Assembly: GCA_964498075.1 (NCBI GenBank)
Contig: CAZCGA010000191.1
Span: 1-9,846 of the forward strand
From: CAZCGA01 sp964498075
GTDB lineage: Bacteria; Desulfobacterota; Binatia; HRBIN30
DNA: 9,846 bases
Direction of reading: 5' to 3'
The number at the start of each line of letters is the position of its first letter. Position 1 is the first letter of the stretch. Below the pieces are notes generated by a model, which was given only the letters and a program-made list of their open reading frames with translations, was not told the DNA's origin and did not search any database. A program made the position numbers and the translations under genes. This document shows positions 1 through 6,199 of the stretch, piece by piece.

Positions 1-40
1 TCTGCTCCTTCATGAACTTGATCACGTCCTTCGGGCTCAT
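1..40 (-). CDS. glnA: Glutamine synthetase, N-terminal fragment (runs off the left edge)
   Basis: The first 13 codons of a minus-strand gene are visible, beginning MSPKDVIKFMKEQ, which resembles the N-terminus of type I glutamine synthetase (ATP-dependent amidation of glutamate with ammonia, cytoplasmic dodecamer). The ATG at 40-38 is fixed by a perfect Shine-Dalgarno AGGAGGA at 55-49 with 8-base spacing. The call rests on the short N-terminal match plus context: a sigma-54 promoter lies about 200 bases upstream and a PII gene is in the same window, both usual for nitrogen-regulated glnA. With only 13 residues another protein cannot be strictly excluded. Confidence 0.72.
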   Translation of the reverse strand, partial: MSPKDVIKFMKEQ

Positions 41-71
41 TCCCTCGTTCCTCCTGTTCGTTAGTGACTCA

Positions 72-224
72 TCAATTGCTCACGCGCCGCGAGCCCCACG
101 CCAGCACCAGCCCCGCACCGGCCGCGCCGATGAGGGCCGGCACGAGTGGCGCCTTGAACCAGACGAGTGCAATGACGATTCCCACCAGCACGCTGGCGCC
201 GATGACCTGGGTTGAACGGTTCAT
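72..224 (-). CDS. Small two-helix membrane protein of unknown function upstream of glnA
   Basis: A 50-residue ORF reads from ATG at 224-222 to TGA at 74-72. It has two hydrophobic stretches (about residues 8-23 and 26-43) and a short basic tail, so it is probably a small inner-membrane protein. I recognise no family. It lies 31 bases upstream of glnA on the same strand and just inside the predicted sigma-54 transcript, so it would be the first cistron of a glnA operon. The predicted transcription start (about 230) leaves only about 6 untranslated bases, with no room for a Shine-Dalgarno site, so translation would be leaderless or would start elsewhere. The frame stays open 11 codons further upstream, but that extension covers the promoter and is unlikely. 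It could also be an untranslated leader. Confidence 0.5.
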   Translation of the reverse strand: MNRSTQVIGASVLVGIVIALVWFKAPLVPALIGAAGAGLVLAWGSRRVSN

Positions 225-240
225 ACCGCACTGGGGCGGC

Positions 241-256
241 TGCAACGGCGGTGCCA
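241..256 (-). promoter_or_regulatory. Sigma-54 (-24/-12) promoter for the glnA unit
   Basis: The minus strand reads TGGCAC-CGCCG-TTGCA, an exact match to the sigma-54 consensus TGGCAC-N5-TTGC(A/T), with invariant GG at 255-254 and GC at 243-242. The predicted start is near 230, giving a leader of about 190 bases before the glnA ATG. Such promoters need an enhancer-binding activator, for glnA normally NtrC. I did not find a convincing NtrC dyad in the 300 bases upstream. Confidence 0.8.
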
Positions 257-583
257 CATTCCGAGCTCAAGAGGGCTGACCTGCGGGCGAAGCACGGAGC
301 CCGACAGGCTGCCTTCCCTATGGGCAATGATGCTTTCGTAGGCGGCAGGGAGCGCCCTGCCGGCCAACTTCGCAGCGACATCGCCCGGGAGACGGTCTTG
401 CAGGTGAGCGGTTTCCCTTCGGCGCCACGCCATGAGTCCTATAGACATGCACGGTAGAACTTCTGTAGGAATATCTTCGCAGCCAGGGAGAGGGGTGTTG
501 GCAGCGTGCAACCGGCGGCTCGATGACCGGCAGCACCGAAGAGTGATCCTGTATGGGAAGCCATTCGCTTGCGGAGACGCACC
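257..583. other. Intergenic region between divergent glnA unit and kup
   Basis: These 327 bases hold no supported gene. They must contain the activator sites for the sigma-54 promoter and the kup promoter. A perfect 8-bp inverted repeat with a 4-base loop stands out at 343-362 and is listed separately. I looked for c-di-AMP (ydaO) and c-di-GMP riboswitch cores, which can precede potassium transporter genes, and could not make a convincing match. Short ORFs here look like shadows. Confidence 0.5.
343..362. repeat. 8-bp inverted repeat (hairpin) in the kup leader region
   Basis: CGGCAGGG at 343-350 and CCCTGCCG at 355-362 are perfectly complementary around the loop AGCG. No T-run follows on either strand, so it is not a standard terminator. 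It lies about 220 bases upstream of the kup start and could be RNA structure or a protein-binding dyad. Confidence 0.45.
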
Positions 584-2521
584 GTGCTAGCCGCTGAGAA
601 CCACACCGCGTCCCCCGCGCCGCGGGACGACGCGGCAACGCCGCACGTAGCCGGCTCGCTTGCCGCGCTATCTCTCGGCGCCCTCGGCGTGGTCTACGGC
701 GATATCGGGACGTCTCCCTTGTACGCTCTACGCGAGTGCTTCATCGGCAACAACGCGTTGCCGATCACCACCCCCAACGTCCTGGGTATTCTGTCGTTGA
801 TCTTCTGGTCTCTGACCGTCGTGGTCTCGATCAAGTACCTCGCCATCGTGATGCGCGCGGACAATCAGGGAGAAGGCGGCATCCTGGCGCTGCTCGCGCT
901 GGTGATCCCGCAGGGCGCCAATGGATCCACCCGCCGTTCCGGCCTGCTCTTGCTAGGTCTCTTCGGTGCGGCACTGCTCTATGGAGACGGAGTCATCACG
1001 CCGGCGATCTCTGTGCTCTCCGCCGTTGAAGGCCTGCGGGTGGCGACGAATTGGTTCGAGCCGTTCATCTTGCCGGTTGCCGTCGTGATCCTGGTGATGC
1101 TCTTCGGGGTGCAGAAGCGCGGAACCGCGGGCATCGGCGCGGTGTTCGGACCCGCCATGCTGGTCTGGTTCCTCACGATCGGCACGCTCGGTGTGATCGC
1201 CATCGTGACCCAGCGGCTGCATCACGCCTCGGTGTTCAGCGCGATCAATCCCGCGCACGCGGTCCGTTTCTTCATTGCACATGGCACAACCGGATTTCTG
1301 ACCCTGGGGGCGGTAGTCTTGTGCATCACGGGAGGCGAAGCGCTCTACGCGGACATGGGGCACTTCGGCGCCAAGCCGATTCGCCTCGCGTGGTACACGG
1401 TCGCGTTTCCAGCGTTGTTGCTGAACTACTTCGGACAAGGGGCGCTGTTGCTCGAGGAAGGCAACGCCATCACCAACCCGTTCTTCGAGCTCGCACCGAC
1501 GTGGGCACTGTTTCCGCTGGTCGCGCTGTCGACCATCGCAACCATCATCGCGTCCCAGGCGTTGATCTCCGGTGCATTCTCGCTCACCCAGCAAGCCGTG
1601 CAGCTCGGGTACGCGCCGCGCTTCACGATCATTCACACCTCCGGCAAAGCGGTGGGGCAGATCTATGTTCCCGAAATCAACTGGGCACTGATGGTCACCT
1701 GCGTCCTACTGGTGCTGGGTTTCAAGAGCTCGAGCAACCTGGCAGGCGCGTACGGCATCGCCGTCACCGGCACCATGACAGTGACCACGCTGCTGTTCTA
1801 TGTCGTGACCCGCGAGCGCTGGGGATGGTCGATCACCAGGGCGACCGGTGTGGTGGCGATCTTCCTGCTCTTCGACGTGGCTTTTCTCAGTGCGAATTTG
1901 CCGAAGGTCGTGGAAGGAGGCTGGTTCCCGCTGATCGTGGGTCTCACAGTCTTCACGATCTTGACCACGTGGAAGCGCGGCCGCAGTGAGGTGGCGCGTC
2001 TGCTCGCGCAGGCCAGCCTTCCACTCGATGCGTTTCTCGCCGACCTGGCGCTGCAGCGGCCACACCGCGTCGACGGCACCGCGGTCGTCATGACGTCGAC
2101 GCCCGAAGGTGTGCCACCCGTCCTTCTGCATCACTTCAAGCACAACCGCACGCTCCACAAGCGCGTCGTGATGCTCTCCATCCTCTCAGAGAAGCACCCT
2201 GAGGTGCCCGACCGCGAGCGACTGGAGATCCATGATCTCGGCCACGGCTTTTATCGAGTGATCGCGCGATTCGGCTTCATCGAGACACCCCGCGTCGCTC
2301 ACATCCTCGGGCTGTGCGCCGAGAAGGGCCTGTCGTTCGACATCATGTCGACGACTTTCTTTCTGGGCCGCGAAACGCTGTTGACTTCGGGCCGCGCGCG
2401 CATGGCGCGTTGGCGCAAGCGATTGTTCGCGTTTCTCGCGCGCAATGCCCCCTCGGCGACGGCCTATTTCGAGATTCCGCCCAATCGTGTCGTCGAGCTC
2501 GGGACGCAGCTCGAGTTGTAA
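584..2521 (+). CDS. kup: Kup-family potassium uptake transporter
   Basis: Proton-coupled potassium uptake through the inner membrane. The protein of about 645 residues matches the usual family length. The N-terminal family signature GVVYGDIGTSPLYAL is at about residues 35-49, followed by the conserved DNQGEGGILAL segment and about twelve hydrophobic helices to about residue 455. A soluble C-terminal domain of about 190 residues follows, including the FGFIETPRV and STTFFLGRE motifs typical of Kup. I chose the GTG at 584 because GGAG at 573-576 is well spaced. A TTG at 569 in the same frame would add five residues and has a weaker site. It is the only plus-strand gene, divergent from the glnA unit and convergent with the receiver gene 29 bases downstream. 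I see no clear terminator in that gap. Confidence 0.95.
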   Translation: MLAAENHTASPAPRDDAATPHVAGSLAALSLGALGVVYGDIGTSPLYALRECFIGNNALPITTPNVLGILSLIFWSLTVVVSIKYLAIVMRADNQGEGGILALLALVIPQGANGSTRRSGLLLLGLFGAALLYGDGVITPAISVLSAVEGLRVATNWFEPFILPVAVVILVMLFGVQKRGTAGIGAVFGPAMLVWFLTIGTLGVIAIVTQRLHHASVFSAINPAHAVRFFIAHGTTGFLTLGAVVLCITGGEALYADMGHFGAKPIRLAWYTVAFPALLLNYFGQGALLLEEGNAITNPFFELAPTWALFPLVALSTIATIIASQALISGAFSLTQQAVQLGYAPRFTIIHTSGKAVGQIYVPEINWALMVTCVLLVLGFKSSSNLAGAYGIAVTGTMTVTTLLFYVVTRERWGWSITRATGVVAIFLLFDVAFLSANLPKVVEGGWFPLIVGLTVFTILTTWKRGRSEVARLLAQASLPLDAFLADLALQRPHRVDGTAVVMTSTPEGVPPVLLHHFKHNRTLHKRVVMLSILSEKHPEVPDRERLEIHDLGHGFYRVIARFGFIETPRVAHILGLCAEKGLSFDIMSTTFFLGRETLLTSGRARMARWRKRLFAFLARNAPSATAYFEIPPNRVVELGTQLEL

Positions 2522-2550
2522 CCGGCCGCGGCAAGCGTCGTCCCAACGGC

Positions 2551-3051
2551 TCAGGCAGAGAGGGTCTTGGGAACGACGATGCCCATGATGGAAGCCAGTC
2601 GTGCGAGCACCAGCTTCTTCGGCACGCGAATCTGAAAGCTGACTGCGGCCTGATCGAGCGTGATCGGTCTTCCGTCGGACGGTGTTACCGCGATCGTTGG
2701 AATGCGACGCTGCCGCTGCGCCTCGAGCGCGCGCACTTGCTGCATGAGCACGGCCGCATCTCGTGCGTCCACCAGACAGTTGCTCACGACGACATCAGGG
2801 CGGAGTCGTTCCAGGGCCGCATTGGCTTGCTGCATCGACTCTACGGCCACCACCTCGGCGCCATAGCTGCGCAGCGTGGCCGTCAGCAACTGGCGGGTGT
2901 CGTCGTCCAGATCGATCAACAACACACAACGGCCTGCTACCGAGGCCGTCTCCCGCGCCGCGCCCGACTCCTTGGACTGCAAGTCGAGGACCACGGTTGG
3001 GCTGGCAGCCTTGCCGTGAGCCCACTGCTTGATTCTAGACCACGAACGCAC
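2551..3051 (-). CDS. Degenerate response-regulator receiver protein
   Basis: A 166-residue cytoplasmic protein whose residues about 41-160 read as a CheY-like receiver fold: beta-1 CVLLIDLDDD, beta-3 PDVVVSN, beta-4 TIAVTPS and beta-5 IRVPKK. The conserved Thr (123) and Lys (145 or 146) are present. The phospho-acceptor Asp falls on Asn91, and the second acidic residue of the beta-1 pair is Leu48. It therefore probably cannot be phosphorylated in the normal way and would act as a pseudo-receiver. The first 40 residues are polar and unrecognised, and there is no output domain. The start is the GTG at 3051-3049: an in-frame TGA is two codons upstream and GAGGA lies 7 bases ahead. It follows glnB by about 100 bases on the same strand, but probably has its own promoter. 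The cognate partner is unknown. Confidence 0.8.
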   Translation of the reverse strand: MRSWSRIKQWAHGKAASPTVVLDLQSKESGAARETASVAGRCVLLIDLDDDTRQLLTATLRSYGAEVVAVESMQQANAALERLRPDVVVSNCLVDARDAAVLMQQVRALEAQRQRRIPTIAVTPSDGRPITLDQAAVSFQIRVPKKLVLARLASIMGIVVPKTLSA

Positions 3052-3070
3052 GATTCATCCTCGCGCGCCC

Positions 3071-3098
3071 ATACTACCCATCTGAGGTTCCGTTGCAA
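3071..3098 (-). promoter_or_regulatory. Possible sigma-70 promoter for the receiver gene
   Basis: The minus strand reads TTGCAA (3098-3093), a 16-base spacer, then TAGTAT (3076-3071). This would start transcription near 3064, just ahead of the GAGGA ribosome site and the GTG start at 3051. The match is fair, not exact. Confidence 0.35.
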
Positions 3099-3154
3099 TC
3101 GTTTCACGACCCCGAACAGCTGCTCCGCGAATGAGTGTGTGTGTGCTCGACGAT

Positions 3155-3493
3155 CTAAATGGCATCCTCACCGTGCTCGCCGGTACGGATGCGGATGATA
3201 TCGTCGACCGGTGAGATGAAGATCTTGCCGTCGCCGATGCGGCCGGTCTTGGCCGTCTTCTCGATGACCGCGGCACAGGCGGCCGCCTTGTCGTCACCGA
3301 CGAGCAGCTCGATCTTGATCTTCGGCAGGAAGTCGACCACGTACTCGGCGCCACGGTACAGCTCCGTGTGGCCCTTCTGCCGCCCGAAGCCTTTCACCTC
3401 GGAGACGGTCATGCCTTGGATACCTTCGCGGGCGAGCGCTTCCTTCACTTCGTCGAGCTTGAACGGCTTGATGATGGCTTCGATCTTTTTCAT
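3155..3493 (-). CDS. glnB: PII nitrogen regulatory protein
   Basis: A complete 112-residue PII signal protein, the normal family length. It senses 2-oxoglutarate, ATP and ADP, and regulates glutamine synthetase adenylylation, NtrB or ammonium channels in the cytoplasm. Visible signatures are MKKIEAIIKPFKLDEV, the T-loop KGFGRQKGHTELYRGAEY with the uridylylation tyrosine Tyr51, and the C-terminal nucleotide-binding signature TGRIGDGKIFISPVDD. The ATG at 3493 has AGGAG 8 bases upstream. The gene starts 31 bases after the porin stop on the same strand, so it is the second cistron of a sigma-54 unit. That nitrogen control would also fit a GlnK, but no amtB follows in the window. Confidence 0.95.
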   Translation of the reverse strand: MKKIEAIIKPFKLDEVKEALAREGIQGMTVSEVKGFGRQKGHTELYRGAEYVVDFLPKIKIELLVGDDKAAACAAVIEKTAKTGRIGDGKIFISPVDDIIRIRTGEHGEDAI

Positions 3494-3524
3494 TCGCTGA
3501 GCTCCTGCTGTGCTGGCGACCCGG

Positions 3525-4919
3525 CTAAAACGCGTAGAGCAGCTCGGTCGCGAGCGTATCTTGTCCGCGTTGGAAGTTGTGTTCATGCCCGAAGACCTTC
3601 TTCGTGTCGGATTCGTCGTGGCGGTACTCGTTCCGCCAAAAGAGACCCTCCGCAATCTTGTAGGTGAGCGTCGGTGTGACCTCAGTGTAGGTCGCCCGGG
3701 CTCCCGTGCGCGCTCCGTCCACGTCGTCGAATACCTCGGCGCGTAGGCACGCCGAGAGGTCATCCGTGAAGTTGTAGACGATGTACCCGGCTACACCCTG
3801 CCACTGGGCGGTACGCAACAGACCATCGCGCGGCACCGAGTCGCTGTCGTTGCCATAGTCGTAGTCGATGATCAAGGTGAGCGGGTCGATAGGCTTCACG
3901 GTGATCAGGGTGGTGAGCAGCAACCGCTTCGACCGCCCGGCATGCACCAGCAATGTGTTGCCGAGATTGTCGGTGACGGTGTGCTCGGTCTGCTCCGGGC
4001 CGTAGGTGACCGTCTGATAGACCGTGATGTGGGGATCGAATGCGAGCGTGAGGCCGCTGTGGAGGCTCTTGCCGTCGTTGTTGTCGGCGACGGCGTCCCA
4101 GCCGTTGACCACGCCCATGTCCAAGCTCACCTGGTCGGTGAACGCGTAGCTGGCCATGAGTCCGGTATGCGTGAACGGGATCGCAAAGCCGAACAGGATC
4201 GAGTTGGTGACGTTGTAGTTGAAGCTGTTGTACGACTTGATGATTTCGGCACCGGCCAGCGTCACGAAGCGGCCGGCCTTCAGCTTGATGCCGCTGCCCA
4301 CGGGCACTGTGTAGGTGAGATAGAACTGCCGCGCATCGAAGAAGTCGGTGCCGTTGCCGGTAATCGGAATCGGATTGTTGGGGTCACTGGGGTTCGAGGG
4401 GTTGGTGCCATGTCGACCGAAAAATGTGCTGTTGTTGACCACGTCCGCGGTCTTGCCAAAGTCGAAATCGAGCACGAAGCCGGGCAGGTTGTCCGCGGTG
4501 CGTTCAAAGTGCAGGTTGCCAAGGTTGAGGATGAAGCTGTTCTTCTCGTTCTCGAATGAACGCAGGAACGGCTGTGTCACGGCCCCCGCTCCGGTACTGG
4601 GGTTGGCCGGCACATTCGGCCGGTTGATGTCGTACAGGTAGTCCAGGGCGACGAGTGCATGGATGCTCACACCGAGCTTGTCGGCGATCGACTGCCGCGT
4701 GTCTTTGACTTCCTTCTCCATGGCCTCGATGCGTTCCCGGATGCCCGTCTGTCCCGTCGCTTCCTCTTTCTGCGTCTGATCCAACTTCTTCTCCAGCACG
4801 CGCACCCGATCTTCCAGGCTCTTGTCGGCACTCTTGTCGGCGGCGAACGTCAGGCGCGGCAGCGCGCCCGCCGCGCACACCGCCAACATCACCCATCCAA
4901 GCCTCTTCAGTCTTTGCAT
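3525..4919 (-). CDS. Outer-membrane beta-barrel porin (BBP2/OmpL-like) with N-terminal coiled coil
   Basis: A 464-residue secreted protein. The signal peptide covers about residues 1-26 (basic QRLKR, hydrophobic core, LTFA cleavage before ADKS). A charged heptad-like segment at about 31-82 looks like a trimerising or periplasmic coiled coil. The rest alternates polar and aromatic residues as in beta-strands, contains the SLHSGLTLAFDP and TYGPEQ segments of the putative beta-barrel porin-2 (BBP2) family, and ends in a C-terminal Phe, the usual BAM recognition residue. The ATG at 4919 follows GGGGAGGG. A TTG directly before it is possible. The gene is first in an operon with glnB under a sigma-54 promoter, so a role in uptake of a small nitrogen compound under nitrogen limitation is inferred. 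The substrate cannot be read from the sequence. Confidence 0.85.
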   Translation of the reverse strand: MQRLKRLGWVMLAVCAAGALPRLTFAADKSADKSLEDRVRVLEKKLDQTQKEEATGQTGIRERIEAMEKEVKDTRQSIADKLGVSIHALVALDYLYDINRPNVPANPSTGAGAVTQPFLRSFENEKNSFILNLGNLHFERTADNLPGFVLDFDFGKTADVVNNSTFFGRHGTNPSNPSDPNNPIPITGNGTDFFDARQFYLTYTVPVGSGIKLKAGRFVTLAGAEIIKSYNSFNYNVTNSILFGFAIPFTHTGLMASYAFTDQVSLDMGVVNGWDAVADNNDGKSLHSGLTLAFDPHITVYQTVTYGPEQTEHTVTDNLGNTLLVHAGRSKRLLLTTLITVKPIDPLTLIIDYDYGNDSDSVPRDGLLRTAQWQGVAGYIVYNFTDDLSACLRAEVFDDVDGARTGARATYTEVTPTLTYKIAEGLFWRNEYRHDESDTKKVFGHEHNFQRGQDTLATELLYAF

Positions 4920-4988
4920 CAATCCCTCCCCTTTCCGTGCTCCATTTTTTTGGGGCGCGAGATCCGCCCAGTTCTCGGGGTGGGTGCC

Positions 4989-5004
4989 AGCAACGGCGAT
5001 GCCA
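4989..5004 (-). promoter_or_regulatory. Sigma-54 (-24/-12) promoter for porin-glnB
   Basis: The minus strand reads TGGCAT-CGCCG-TTGCT, with the invariant GG at 5003-5002 and GC at 4991-4990 in correct spacing. The predicted start is near 4978, a leader of about 59 bases before the porin ATG. The five-base spacer is the same as in the glnA promoter at 241-256. Together they indicate shared NtrC-type control. Confidence 0.75.
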
Positions 5005-5094
5005 CCTGCCGGCGGCGGCGGTCGAATGGAAAGCCATCGTCTTTTTCAGCAGCCGGTGGCCTCGAGAACCCCGAGCGCTGCCCGACGCTTAGGC

Positions 5095-5113
5095 GCCTGC
5101 TGGAAAAGCAGGC
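5095..5113 (-). terminator. Hairpin downstream of the cyclase gene, possible terminator
   Basis: A perfect 7-bp stem, GCCTGCT with AGCAGGC around a 5-base loop, lies 31 bases beyond the cyclase stop codon. No U-tract follows on the minus strand, so intrinsic termination is uncertain. Confidence 0.35.
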
Positions 5114-5143
5114 AGACTGGAAGCTAGGCCGGCTTCTTCGGAA

Positions 5144-5962
5144 TCAGGACCCCGGGCCTCCGGTCGCTGGCGCTGCCGCAACGAAGAGGGTCACCGGTCC
5201 GTCCTCGACGCCCTTGAGGTGCTGCGGCTCGGGGAGAGAGACGAATTGGGCGGCAAGATCCGGATCCGTTCGTGTGGCGTGCTGCACGACCGCTTGGGTC
5301 GCGATGATGCCGCCCGGTGGCGCCAGCTTCAGAATGCGCGCGGCAACGTTGATGCTCGGACCCACCAGACTGACCGAGCGGCGAAAACGCGTTCCGACGA
5401 TGCCAATGACCAGCGGCCCCACGTCGAGCGCCAATCGGGCCAGCGGCAGCAGGGGCAACTCCCGGCGCTTGGCAAGCAGCGCATCGCGGAGCTGGAAGGC
5501 GGCAGGCACCGCCTCTCCGGGTCCCTCGAAGTACAGCAACGCGCCGTCCCCCTGAAAGTCATGGACATCACCGCAGTGGTACACGCCGACGTCGACGACC
5601 ACCTCCATGAACGCCTGAACGAGCCCGAGCACTTCCTCGGCCGAGTAGCGCCAGAGTAAGGGCGTCGAGTCGACCATGTCCACGAAGAGTACAGCCATGT
5701 GCCGCTTGAGCGGCAGCGCTTGGCCAACGAGGAAGTTCTGGCCTGCAAGGCGCGGCAGAAAGGCATCGTTCACGGACGGGGCGTCGGGCACCGCAGGCGT
5801 ACCCGGGGCCAGGGCTTCGCTCGGCAAGGGCTTCCATGGCATCCGAGCCTGGGCCGCGAATTCAACGGGCGCGACCGGAAGACTAGCCTCCTGCCACGCT
5901 GGCAAGCCGCCGGCCAGCACCGCCACGTCTGAATAACCATCGGTCACGAGCCATTGCGCCAC
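5144..5962 (-). CDS. Class III adenylate/guanylate cyclase domain with rhodanese C-terminal part (downstream of in-frame TGA)
   Basis: This frame is the continuation, after an in-frame TGA at 5989-5987, of the rhodanese ORF starting at 6193. The GTG at 5962 is only the first possible restart and has no good ribosome site. Residues 1-30 are the end of a rhodanese domain (DVAVLAGGLPAW). After a linker, about 88-265 is a class III nucleotide cyclase: metal-binding Asp95 in FVDMVDST and Asp139 in QGDG, and transition-state Asn205 and Arg209 in NVAAR. The base-recognising Lys before the second metal Asp is Asp135 and its partner position is Ser198, so the substrate (ATP or GTP) is uncertain. No membrane segments are seen. 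If TGA is read through, the whole protein has 349 residues (5144-6193), with the metal and catalytic residues shifted by 77. Otherwise it is a disrupted gene. Confidence 0.75.
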   Translation of the reverse strand: MAQWLVTDGYSDVAVLAGGLPAWQEASLPVAPVEFAAQARMPWKPLPSEALAPGTPAVPDAPSVNDAFLPRLAGQNFLVGQALPLKRHMAVLFVDMVDSTPLLWRYSAEEVLGLVQAFMEVVVDVGVYHCGDVHDFQGDGALLYFEGPGEAVPAAFQLRDALLAKRRELPLLPLARLALDVGPLVIGIVGTRFRRSVSLVGPSINVAARILKLAPPGGIIATQAVVQHATRTDPDLAAQFVSLPEPQHLKGVEDGPVTLFVAAAPATGGPGS

Positions 5963-5989
5963 ACGGGCACTGGATGCCTCGCCCGTTCA
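5963..5989 (-). other. In-frame TGA followed by inverted repeat: candidate selenocysteine site or nonsense mutation
   Basis: Codon 69 of the rhodanese-cyclase frame is TGA (5989-5987), in the context Tyr-Cys67-Leu-TGA-Thr-Gly-Glu-Ala-Ser. Rhodaneses of the YCxCPxEAxxA type carry a second Cys at this place. Directly behind it ACGGGC (5986-5981) and GCCCGT (5968-5963) form a perfect 6-bp stem around a 12-base loop that starts with G. An alternative inner stem is GGCA/TGCC with loop TCCAG. The loop is closer to the TGA than in typical bacterial SECIS elements, so the RNA evidence is suggestive only. Confidence 0.4.
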
Positions 5990-6193
5990 AAGGCAGTACA
6001 CAGCGATGGGGTGGCTGTGCCCCAGGTCTGGCAGTTGAAGCGGTCGCTGGTCCAGCAGGAGCGGGACCGCGCCGGGGACGCCGTACGGGAGTTTGCCAAA
6101 CGCCTCGCGCCGCCGCACGTCGAGCACAAGCGGGGGACGGGTACTCTCGATCAATCGCTGCAGCGTGAGGGGATTGATGCGCCGGAAGGTCAT
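5987..6193 (-). CDS. Rhodanese domain N-terminal part, ending at TGA in the active-site loop
   Basis: Sixty-eight residues from ATG at 6193 to the TGA at 5989-5987, with the rhodanese pattern: PPLVLDVRRREAF at about 20-32, VPGAVPLLLDQ, and the final strand HPIAVYCL ending in Cys67, the expected sulfur-carrying cysteine. As it stands it lacks the rest of the domain, which continues in the same frame after the TGA (ARVAQWL...VLAGGLPAW). It is thus one gene with the cyclase ORF, interrupted by one codon. It starts 6 bases after the stop of the upstream hydroxylase gene without a clear Shine-Dalgarno, suggesting translational coupling. Its first 26 codons are repeated at 8395-8317. Sulfur transfer or a redox-sensing input to the cyclase is inferred. 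Confidence 0.7.
   Translation of the reverse strand: MTFRRINPLTLQRLIESTRPPLVLDVRRREAFGKLPYGVPGAVPLLLDQRPLQLPDLGHSHPIAVYCL
6115..6193 (-). repeat. Direct repeat copy A: first 26 codons of the rhodanese gene
   Basis: These 79 bases match 8317-8395 without gaps at 70 of 79 positions (about 89%), in the same orientation and starting exactly at the ATG. Similarity stops after the codons for LVLDV. The two copies flank about 2.1 kb carrying the CopZ-like, merB, merF-like and hydroxylase coding sequences. Confidence 0.9.
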
Positions 6194-6199
6194 TGTGCA

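Noticed and set aside
257..583. c-di-AMP (ydaO) or c-di-GMP riboswitch upstream of kup
   Set aside because: Fragments such as CCGACAG resemble parts of known cores, but the conserved blocks are not present in order.
953..1989. Long ORFs overlapping kup in other frames (953-1636 minus, 1051-1989 plus)
   Set aside because: They lie wholly inside a clearly conserved Kup gene and their translations are low-complexity Arg/Asp/His-rich shadows of GC-rich codons.
3125..3155. GTGTGTGTG dinucleotide run after glnB
   Set aside because: Too short to be a meaningful repeat, and no hairpin or T-run makes it a terminator.
2314..3198. Plus-strand ORF of 294 residues across the kup end and the receiver gene
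   Set aside because: It is antisense to the receiver, has no recognisable domain and overlaps the kup 3' end.
4659..5555. Plus-strand ORF of 298 residues over the porin start and cyclase end
   Set aside because: It covers a signal-peptide gene start, a sigma-54 promoter and a conserved cyclase; its translation shows no fold.
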